Assembly (NCBI GenBank): GCA_947498065.1
Contig: CANMIS010000002.1
Coordinates: forward strand, 186,001-250,000
Length of the DNA stretch: 64,000 nt
Direction of reading: 5' to 3'
Source: an uncultured Erythrobacter sp.
GTDB lineage: Bacteria; Pseudomonadota; Alphaproteobacteria; Sphingomonadales; Sphingomonadaceae
The notes below the pieces were generated by a model that searched no databases, was not told the origin of the DNA, and was given only the letters and a program-made list of their open reading frames with translations. Below are positions 19,983 to 27,922 of the stretch, one piece after another; position 1 is the stretch's first letter, and the number at the start of each line of letters is the position of its first letter. Position numbers and translations under genes: made by a program.

Positions 19983-20740
19983 ACCGGCGCGCGTCCGGCC
20001 TGTTCGACTATGCGGCGCGACAATCCGGTGTCGGTTTTGCAAATCCTGTCCCATATTCTGAAATAAAGCCCGAAATTGCATCGATAATCCTCATGATGTC
20101 GCTCGTGATGGCTGGCTGTTATCACCCAATTCCCCAACGCAGAGTGAACGACCCAGCGCGGAAATATCTCCCACCCCATGTGATTGGTCACGCCCATCAC
20201 CGTCATCACGGTTAGAACAATGCCCAGCATCACGACATGAATGGGGATCACAAACATCAGCAGCGGGATGATCACCGCGCCGCTCACCGCCTCAATCGGG
20301 TGAAAGCTCATCGCCGTCCAGGCGGTCGGTGGGCGGCTGTCATGGTGGACCCGGTGCGCCAGCTTAAACCAGCGTGGGCGGTGCATCAGCCGGTGGGTCC
20401 AGTAAAACCAGGTGTCATGCGCCAGCAGGTGCAGCATCAGCGATACCGGCAGATACCACAGCGGATAATCGCTCACATCGCTGTAGAGCATCGTGAGGCC
20501 GTGATGGCGCCAGCTCCAAATCGCAGCGGCCGCGGGCACGCCGAATATGCCAGCTGACAGCAGCGACCAGCGTATCTCGCGCGCGATCTGCTTGCCTTGC
20601 CCATCATAAAGGCCAGGCCGCGCCTTGCGGGTTATGAGGTCAAACAAGCCGCTGGTCAGCAGATAGCGCAGGGCGATGATCACCGTCACCGCCGCGCTGC
20701 CCAGCGCAATCGTCACCGGGATGCTGTAGCCTTCAATCAT
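19979..20740 (-). CDS. sterol desaturase family protein
   Basis: HDTWFYWTHRLMHRP...HRVHHDS...HHERHHED histidine boxes. Confidence 0.92.
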   Translation of the reverse strand: MIEGYSIPVTIALGSAAVTVIIALRYLLTSGLFDLITRKARPGLYDGQGKQIAREIRWSLLSAGIFGVPAAAAIWSWRHHGLTMLYSDVSDYPLWYLPVSLMLHLLAHDTWFYWTHRLMHRPRWFKLAHRVHHDSRPPTAWTAMSFHPIEAVSGAVIIPLLMFVIPIHVVMLGIVLTVMTVMGVTNHMGWEIFPRWVVHSALGNWVITASHHERHHEDYRCNFGLYFRIWDRICKTDTGLSRRIVEQAGRAPV

Positions 20741-20818
20741 AAACCGTGCCCATTGGCGCGAGTATGACTGAGAATGGCCGCTTTGCCTATCAGCTTATGC
20801 GCCCGGTCGCTCGCGGAC

Positions 20819-21340
20819 TTAACCGAGCGCCAGATCACTGCAGTCAGGATCAAGTATCGCTGTGTGCCGCCGCATCGCCGCTCTGGCCAGGCGCTCTACC
20901 TGCGCTTTGCGCCGCGCCGGGGCGAGCGGCTGTAACGGCGCGTGACGCAGGATTTCTGCGTCATATCCATCAGCAACGATCACGCCGCAGACTTCGGGCT
21001 GATAGGCCTCGCTGTCCAGCGGGCTGCGATCCAATCCGGGGGCAAGGCCCCAGAAAAAGCGGTCGCAAAAATCGAGGTAATCCGGCCATTTGCTATCGCC
21101 GAGCAAGTCACTACGCGCGACCTTGATCTCGACGATTACGATCTGCCCCTTGGCATCGACCCCCATCAGATCGGCCCGCCGCCCATTTTTGAGCGGCATT
21201 TCCGGCAGGCACCAAATACCATTGCGCGCAAACAGCCGCATGATCCCGCGCGCTGCTTCTTTGGCGGTCACAGGGGGCGAGCTGGCCGCCGCGCCACCGG
21301 GGCGCTGCGAATCGATAATTGTGGAGGTCTCACTGGCCAT
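20819..21340 (-). CDS. MmcB family DNA repair protein
   Basis: LPEMPLKNGRRADLMGVDAKGQIVIVEIKVARSDLLGDSKWPDYLDFCDRFFW. Confidence 0.85.
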   Translation of the reverse strand: MASETSTIIDSQRPGGAAASSPPVTAKEAARGIMRLFARNGIWCLPEMPLKNGRRADLMGVDAKGQIVIVEIKVARSDLLGDSKWPDYLDFCDRFFWGLAPGLDRSPLDSEAYQPEVCGVIVADGYDAEILRHAPLQPLAPARRKAQVERLARAAMRRHTAILDPDCSDLALG

Positions 21341-21403
21341 TCAGCGAAACTGGAACATAGCAAGAACTTGGTCAAGCCTCTTGCGTCATATTCAGCTCAA
21401 TTT

Positions 21404-21811
21404 TCAGGGGGCATTGCGCCCGATAGCGGCGCTGTGATCCGCGCCGGTCAGACGCAGGATCGCGGCGCGCGCGCAGTGAAATTCCCGCCACAGCGCGAGC
21501 GCAGGCACCGACGCGTCTTGGCCGCGAGCGGTGATCGTGCGCAGAGCGGTCAGCCCCGGCTGCAGCATCGCATCAATGTCCTCAATCCCCTGCCAGGCGA
21601 GTTCTTGCGCTGCTTCACCAGCATCACAAAGATGGCCAGGGAACGCAGCAATCTCGCCCTCAAATTTCTCGCGGGATATCCCGGCAAGCTCAGCCACTTC
21701 GCCAGCCTGATCGTGCAGGCGCTGCCAATTTTGCGCAAATTGAGCGTGTGGTTTCGGCGCGGCGGCGGTGCGGCGCATGGCGCGGGCTTGGTCGGGATAG
21801 AATGCTGACAT
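21404..21811 (-). CDS. hypothetical protein
   Basis: Open 135-aa frame between MmcB-like gene and tRNA-Arg. Confidence 0.5.
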   Translation of the reverse strand: MSAFYPDQARAMRRTAAAPKPHAQFAQNWQRLHDQAGEVAELAGISREKFEGEIAAFPGHLCDAGEAAQELAWQGIEDIDAMLQPGLTALRTITARGQDASVPALALWREFHCARAAILRLTGADHSAAIGRNAP

Positions 21812-21949
21812 AAGGCCATCAGGACTAGCCTGCGCGAGTTGCCGATCAGTTAACTGCGCGCGGCCAAATGCGCGCTAGCAAGCGTTTTTGGGTGGTGCGG
21901 CGCTGAGGAGCTTGCTAGAGGCGCGCCCCAGATGCCATGAGGCGTCACG

Positions 21950-22026
<77 letters not shown>

Positions 22027-22096
22027 TTTTAGTTTGGCCGGTTGAGATCTTAGTTCTCGGAATTCGCTGCTGCAGACACCCACACTAGTATCGCAA

Positions 22097-24265
22097 CTAA
22101 GCCGCTTTCTTAAACGGCAGCAGCTTCCCGCCGCGCTGTTTGATCGATTTGGACAGCCAGCCGCCTTTTTGCCTTGAGGTGATTTCTTTGAGCTCTGCGG
22201 CGGCGCGTTGCAGGGACACTTGCTCTGCGATCAGCGCTTTGTAGATCTTGTCAGAGGTGCGGCGGCGGCGCACGGCATCGCTTGGGTCGATAAAGCCCTC
22301 GGCCATGTTGATCAGGCGGTCTGCGGCTTCTTTAAGAGCGCTGCGCGTTTCATCGTCGCTGCCGTCGTCATTCGCATCGACCGGATCCTGCGCGCGCACT
22401 TGCTTGTCGAGCCGCGCGGTGAGAGCGTCCAATTGCGCCGGCGAAATGCTCGGCACGGAATTGAGGTGTGTGCGGGCCGCGGCGATGCTTTCGAGCACCG
22501 CGCGCTCGCTCAAAATGCCGAACTCCTGGAAGCTGGCGAGTGCGCGATATCCGCGCTCGATCTCGGCTGGCTCGTCAGAGGCGAGCTGCTCGCACGCTTT
22601 GGCGACGGTTTCCCATGCCTGCCAGCGGTAGACCCAATCAAGGCCCGTGCCCTTGATGTTCTGCATGCCCATGATGCGGTTGGTGAGGCCCGGCGGGGTG
22701 CTGTCGGCGACCAGGCGCACAATCGCCTCACCCTTGGTATAGGTGTCGCGCACGGGCAGCAGCTTGGCCTTGAACGCCTTGCCCAGCAGCGCTCGCATTT
22801 GTGCATCGAGCGCAGCCGCGTCGCCGCTTTTCGCGACCGCTTGCTGGAGCTCGGTGAGGGCGCGTGTGCTTTCCGCCATGGCCTCGTAATGCGCGAGAAT
22901 GGCCTCGTGGTTTTGGACCCCAGCGCTGCGCAGGGTTTCGGCGAGCTGGCCTGAATTGGCCGCTGCAATAGCGTCCGCCGAGTTTAGGAGGTCCGGCTGC
23001 GGGGCAAGCATAGCGGCGAGCAGCCCGTCGAGGCTCGCTTGGTCTTGTGCGATGCGCTGATGCTTGGTCAGAGCTTCCAATTTCGCCAAAGGCTCGGTGC
23101 CCTCTTCAAACAGTGTGAGGTTGGCGGCATAGGCCTCCCATTCCTCGTTGATGAAACCGATCAGCCCCTCGACATTCGACCCGATCAATACGTGGCGATC
23201 GGCCGCGACATCATGCACCAACATGCGCGCAAACACCCGGCTGCGCGGGACGCGATCGGCGCGGTTGTTGACGACGGTGCTGATGAAGATCTCAGGATCG
23301 TGAGCAAGGTCATGCTCGGCCATGCCCATCCGGTCCCAATTGCCCATCGCGCCAAAGCGTTCATTGGCGGACATGCCCATGATAAATTCCAGCGTGCGGC
23401 CATTGATGGTGGAACGCGGATAGGTTTTAAGCACGCCCAAATCGGCCACCACGCGGTCTGACATTTCGCGCACGCAGTAATCGTGTTCGAGGCCCAGCTC
23501 ATCGCCCATCGCGGTTACCAGAGCGATGTTATAAGGGTGCTCTTCATAGGGGAAACGGTCGAGCAGATCCTGATGCACCAGCCCGGCCTCTTTCCAGCCG
23601 ATAGTGCGCATATCGGTCTGACCTTTGGCCGCGCCCTCTTGCAGGATGGGCAACATTTCTTCCTCAGTGGTGAGCAGCTGTGATCCGTTCGGGATGAACT
23701 CGCACATGACCTCTGGAATATTGCGTCCAGCCGGGCCTTGGATATCCTCGTGATCGGGATAGGTGTTGGTGATGGTGCCAATATCATCGCGCATCCAATC
23801 CTGCTGCAAGACGCGGACATAGTCGGGGTTGAGGCCCATGCATTCCCAAAGGAACACGCGGGTTTTGAGGCCCTTGGAGGTCTTCATCAGGTTGAACTGT
23901 TCCCAGATTGTCGCCTTGTCATAGGGGCGGAACAGGAACATTTCCGTGAGGCCCCCAAACGGCGTGCCGATCAGGAACATGGCCTCGCAGCCCGTGGTTT
24001 TCGAGACGATGGATGGGCCCACCGCATTCATCAGGCCCGCCTTCAGCCGCTCCGTGCCGGATTTGCCGCGCGTGCCCCAGCCGCCCAGCACCAGGCTCAA
24101 CGATTTGCGCAGACGCCGGGCGTACCAACCGAGTACGATGTGCCGGGTGAAGAACCACAGGCTGGCAGCGGCGAGGAAGATCGCCAGCTCGATGAGATTG
24201 TTCTCATAGACGGTGGAGGCATAGACAAAGGCTTTGTCCATCAATGGGGAGAGCGTATCGATCAT
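22097..24265 (-). CDS. CapB/PgsB-like (poly-gamma-glutamate synthase-type) Mur-family ligase with C-terminal extension
   Basis: GGWGTRGKSGTERLKAGLMNAVG...KTTGCEAMF...WECMGLNPDYVRVLQQDWMRDDIGTITNTYPDHEDIQGPAG. Confidence 0.85.
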   Translation of the reverse strand: MIDTLSPLMDKAFVYASTVYENNLIELAIFLAAASLWFFTRHIVLGWYARRLRKSLSLVLGGWGTRGKSGTERLKAGLMNAVGPSIVSKTTGCEAMFLIGTPFGGLTEMFLFRPYDKATIWEQFNLMKTSKGLKTRVFLWECMGLNPDYVRVLQQDWMRDDIGTITNTYPDHEDIQGPAGRNIPEVMCEFIPNGSQLLTTEEEMLPILQEGAAKGQTDMRTIGWKEAGLVHQDLLDRFPYEEHPYNIALVTAMGDELGLEHDYCVREMSDRVVADLGVLKTYPRSTINGRTLEFIMGMSANERFGAMGNWDRMGMAEHDLAHDPEIFISTVVNNRADRVPRSRVFARMLVHDVAADRHVLIGSNVEGLIGFINEEWEAYAANLTLFEEGTEPLAKLEALTKHQRIAQDQASLDGLLAAMLAPQPDLLNSADAIAAANSGQLAETLRSAGVQNHEAILAHYEAMAESTRALTELQQAVAKSGDAAALDAQMRALLGKAFKAKLLPVRDTYTKGEAIVRLVADSTPPGLTNRIMGMQNIKGTGLDWVYRWQAWETVAKACEQLASDEPAEIERGYRALASFQEFGILSERAVLESIAAARTHLNSVPSISPAQLDALTARLDKQVRAQDPVDANDDGSDDETRSALKEAADRLINMAEGFIDPSDAVRRRRTSDKIYKALIAEQVSLQRAAAELKEITSRQKGGWLSKSIKQRGGKLLPFKKAA

Positions 24266-26301
24266 GCTGGCTCCTCCGATCCGAAGAACTTGGCGATTTC
24301 AGGATTGGCTGGCTGGCCTGCGTCATAGCTGCGGAATGCGGTGTCGATCCCATGGCCGCGCAGAGCCTCAAGGAATTCCGCAGGCTCTCGGTTGCGCTGA
24401 TTGGCGAGCGCGGCGAATTCGCGCGAGATGCGCCAGAATGCGCGCGCGCGGCTGAATAGGCCAGCGGGCGGGGTCAGAGTTGTAATCCCGGCGCTGGTGA
24501 AGATCTCGAGCGGCTCACCCTGGTCAAGCGCGGCCAGCACCATATCGATCAGTGGCAGGTAATTGCGCCAGCCGCCCTCGCTGCTTTCAAACAGAGGTTC
24601 GCCCGGAACTTTGGTCGGGGCGAGCTCGGCCATGCGCGCGCTTGGGGCGAGCATCGTGCCGAAATAATGGCGTCCGGTGGTGTGGATATGCGCTTGGCGT
24701 TTGTCGGTGGCGGAATTGCGCCCTTCGAACAGGACGCGCCATAGCCGCCGCTTGATCCACTCGCCGCGCTGAATGCGCGGGCGGCGACCATTTTTGAGCG
24801 AGAGACCAAAATCGTTTTGCGCGAGCACGGCCATAACCCGGCCCACCCGCTCGCTATTCTCGGCGAGCCATGGTTTGAGCGCCTTGGTCGTGCGGATATC
24901 TGCCTCTCGCTGATCGTGTGTGACTTCGCGGATCGCTTCGGCGATTTCCAGCGCATCGAGGTCGGACATCAGCCATGCACGCTCAGCCGCTTCATCGGCC
25001 CAGCGCAGCAGCTTGGGTGCGAGGCGGCGGGCCTGAAAGGCGGCGATGTGCTGGCGGATTTGCGCGATGGTCCGGTCGGATCCCAGATCGCCGGACTGGC
25101 GGCAAAAGGCGGCAAGCGCGGAAGCCGCATCGAGCGTGATGCGCAACACAAATTCGTCGCTGTCATGGGCCAGGACATGGCCGATATGCGCCGCATAGTC
25201 GTCTGGCGTTATGGCCCGCAGCATGCGCGGCACATCGGCAAAGATCGCGGCGCGAACTTGGTGGTCGTTGTCATCGCGCAGGGCGGCAAATGTCTCCGCC
25301 GCGACCGGCTTGGGCAGCAAGTGCAGCGTATCGGCGAGCGATTGGCGCACGGCGCCGCTTTCGTCTTCGCCCAGTTTCTTCAGCAGCCGCGCAAATGCCT
25401 CATCCAGCGCGAAGTTGGCGCTCAGCAGGCGCACCAGATGGCGGCGCAGGAACAGTTCGTTGTCTGCCGCGCGCACAGGCTTGGCTGAGAGCGGCTGTTT
25501 AAGCCGCGCGTTCACAGCGGTCGCGATGGAGTTGGGTGAAAGCGCGAGCAATGCGTCAAAGGCGGCGCATTGCACCCACACATCTTCGCTTTCATCCAGG
25601 CACACCCGGCGCGTCGCGCTCAGAACAGCCTCCAACCACGCGCCAAAGGGCCAATGGTCGATTTGCTTTGCAATGGTTGCCAGGCAAGTGTGCGCGGCGC
25701 AGCGGATGCGCGCATCCCCGCGCCAGCTGCGCATGGCGTCGAGCAGATCGTCGAACAGATCGACGAAGAATGCGGTGTGGACCATCATCGGGTCAGCCGC
25801 GACCGCATCGGCAGCGATCAGGCCCAGCCGCTCAACCGCGTGGGCCAAAGCGCGCTCTCGCTCACCAACACGTTTGTGGAACCGCTCCACCGCCGCATCG
25901 GCATCGAAATAGACATCAAACGCCTTGCGGTCGCTGTTCAATTGCTTGCGGTCCGCGCCCAATGCGCGGGCAAAATCGAGGATCGCGGCGCGCTCTTCGG
26001 CTTGGTCGATCGCGTTGGCGTGGCGAGTCTGAAATTCGCGCTCGGCAGTGGCCAGAGCGGCGATGGAGTCGCTTTGCTGGGCGCAATATTTCGCCAGCAG
26101 TTCAGCATGAACGCGCGGATCGGCAAACTCGCTCTGCTTGTCGGCCAGCGCCAGAATTTCGGCGTGGACGTCCTCAAACACGGGGCGCATTTTGGGCGCG
26201 AGCCCAGCGGTCAGACGGTCGGCGAGTAGGCGTTCTTGCGGCGCGGCGAGCCCGGCATCAATTTTGGTGTGGACACTCATGCCGCAGCCTCCACCAAGCA
26301 A
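24262..26301 (-). CDS. hypothetical helical (HEAT-like) protein of the CapBC-like operon
   Basis: Repeated helical segments (MRSWRGDARIRCAAHTCLATIAKQIDHWP, ESGAVRQSLADTLHLLPKPVAAETFAALRDDNDHQVRAAIFADVP). Confidence 0.65.
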   Translation of the reverse strand: MLGGGCGMSVHTKIDAGLAAPQERLLADRLTAGLAPKMRPVFEDVHAEILALADKQSEFADPRVHAELLAKYCAQQSDSIAALATAEREFQTRHANAIDQAEERAAILDFARALGADRKQLNSDRKAFDVYFDADAAVERFHKRVGERERALAHAVERLGLIAADAVAADPMMVHTAFFVDLFDDLLDAMRSWRGDARIRCAAHTCLATIAKQIDHWPFGAWLEAVLSATRRVCLDESEDVWVQCAAFDALLALSPNSIATAVNARLKQPLSAKPVRAADNELFLRRHLVRLLSANFALDEAFARLLKKLGEDESGAVRQSLADTLHLLPKPVAAETFAALRDDNDHQVRAAIFADVPRMLRAITPDDYAAHIGHVLAHDSDEFVLRITLDAASALAAFCRQSGDLGSDRTIAQIRQHIAAFQARRLAPKLLRWADEAAERAWLMSDLDALEIAEAIREVTHDQREADIRTTKALKPWLAENSERVGRVMAVLAQNDFGLSLKNGRRPRIQRGEWIKRRLWRVLFEGRNSATDKRQAHIHTTGRHYFGTMLAPSARMAELAPTKVPGEPLFESSEGGWRNYLPLIDMVLAALDQGEPLEIFTSAGITTLTPPAGLFSRARAFWRISREFAALANQRNREPAEFLEALRGHGIDTAFRSYDAGQPANPEIAKFFGSEEPA

Positions 26302-27140
26302 GCGGCCAGCTTTGCCCGCAGGGCGCCATCTTCGATCATGGCTGCTCGCAGGTCAGCAGAGATTTCGATATGGACGAAGCCATCAAACTCTGCCTCACGC
26401 AGCAATTGCCCCTGAGCGTTGGACAGCGCGCCGAGCTCGCCAGTGTCGCCGGGATAGACGAGCACGGGAACAGGCGCGAAGGCCATGCTGAGGCAATCCG
26501 CCAGATCGAGCAGGCGCTCGCTGGGCTCTTCCGTGCCATTGCTGAGGATCATGCCAGCGGTTTGCGCAGCCACGCTGTCTCGGCGATCTCCGTCAAAGCC
26601 GTGCAGCTGCACGTTGAGCCCCTTTGGTGCGGCCTCTGCAAAAGCAAGTGCGAAAGCGCTGAACAGGTGGCCCTTGGTGCGCGCCAGATCGAGTGCGTGT
26701 TCGCACCCGCTGGTCTTGCGGCGCGGCGCAGAATTCCACGCAGCGGCCTGCGCGCCCGTTTCCAAAAACAGAGCGGAGGCGAGGCTGCCAGTGTGGCGGT
26801 CTGATCCGCGGTGCGGCGCGGTGATCGCGAGCGGTGGCGCAGCCCCTTCGCGCACCCAATAAATCCCGCGTGCCCGACAATCGCCAGCGCCCTCGCTCAG
26901 CAGCATCGCGTCTTCAGCGCCGGGCACAGCCGAAGCCTTAAGGCCCAGCTCTGCAAGGTCAGCCAAGCGATTCTTGTTGCCGCCGAGCAGCTCGGCAAAG
27001 GCGCTTTGCGCGCGGGCGAGCTCAGCATTATCGGCAAAGGCTGTGCCTTGGACCCCGCCAAATGGAGGGAACAGATAGGCTGCGCCTGCGAGAATCGCCG
27101 CCGCTGCGCCGCCCGCCAGAATGGGTTTCGCGCGGCTCAT
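26277..27140 (-). CDS. membrane-anchored/exported protein, possible hydrolase
   Basis: N-terminal hydrophobic segment; ITAPHRGSDRHTGSLASALFLETGA, ARTKGHLFSAFALAFAE, LNVQLHGFDGDRRDS. Confidence 0.55.
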   Translation of the reverse strand: MSRAKPILAGGAAAAILAGAAYLFPPFGGVQGTAFADNAELARAQSAFAELLGGNKNRLADLAELGLKASAVPGAEDAMLLSEGAGDCRARGIYWVREGAAPPLAITAPHRGSDRHTGSLASALFLETGAQAAAWNSAPRRKTSGCEHALDLARTKGHLFSAFALAFAEAAPKGLNVQLHGFDGDRRDSVAAQTAGMILSNGTEEPSERLLDLADCLSMAFAPVPVLVYPGDTGELGALSNAQGQLLREAEFDGFVHIEISADLRAAMIEDGALRAKLAACLVEAAA

Positions 27141-27922
27141 GGCGCATCACCTTGGGTAAGATCATCGGATATTTCGTCGCGCGATGCTTCATACAGCACC
27201 AGCAGTGTGTAATCGCTCCCGCTAATGCCCAGCGGACCCACCGCGCGCCAATGGTTGCGGCCCAGGTAAAAGCGCTCTTCGCGCGTAAGCATGTCCGCTG
27301 GAAAGGCGTTGGGCTCGGTCAAAAGATCACGCGTGTCATCGCTCAAGCGCCGGTAGGCCGCGAGCGACTGGTTGCCGAGATAGGTGCGTTGTTCGAACAC
27401 TTGCACATCCACGCCAACAATGCCGCGATCAATGTCGAACATTTCCAGTTCCAACCTTGCGGCGGGAACAGGGCTTTCGACCAGCAATTGGTCTTGTTCG
27501 GCGACCAATTCTGGCTGCGTGCGGAAAAACCGCCAGGTGTTGCCTGAGGCAAACACCACGTCGGGCGAATCCGCTTGCAGATAAGCGTCATGGACGGAAA
27601 TCTCTTCGCCATTCGCCCCGATCCAGCGCATCCGCAGGCCGTAGACAAAGCCTTTTTCAAGGCCGCGCACGTCCTCTGTCACCGAGGGTGCGAGCAGGAT
27701 TTTGGCCTTGGTCACCGGCTGCGAGAAGGTGAAGGCCAGCGGGTCATTTTCCGGGATGCGGTAGACGATGGAGCGCTTTGAAATGCGGGCATCGCGCGCG
27801 GTGATATCGCGTACATCGGTAAGGTAGCTGGCGAGCGGCATTGCGTATTCGCGCCCGGCCCAGCCCGATGCCAGAGCCAGTAGCGCAAACAGCAAAGACT
27901 TGGCGAACATAGACAAAGTCAT
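27137..27922 (-). CDS. membrane-anchored hypothetical protein of the CapBC-like operon
   Basis: N-terminal TM/signal anchor; ATGA overlaps with both neighbours. Confidence 0.6.
   Translation of the reverse strand: MTLSMFAKSLLFALLALASGWAGREYAMPLASYLTDVRDITARDARISKRSIVYRIPENDPLAFTFSQPVTKAKILLAPSVTEDVRGLEKGFVYGLRMRWIGANGEEISVHDAYLQADSPDVVFASGNTWRFFRTQPELVAEQDQLLVESPVPAARLELEMFDIDRGIVGVDVQVFEQRTYLGNQSLAAYRRLSDDTRDLLTEPNAFPADMLTREERFYLGRNHWRAVGPLGISGSDYTLLVLYEASRDEISDDLTQGDAP

Noticed and set aside
25536-26804. 422-aa plus-strand ORF antisense to the HEAT-like gene
   Set aside because: Arg/Ala/Pro/His-rich shadow ORF typical of high-GC DNA; the opposite strand has a coherent coupled gene.
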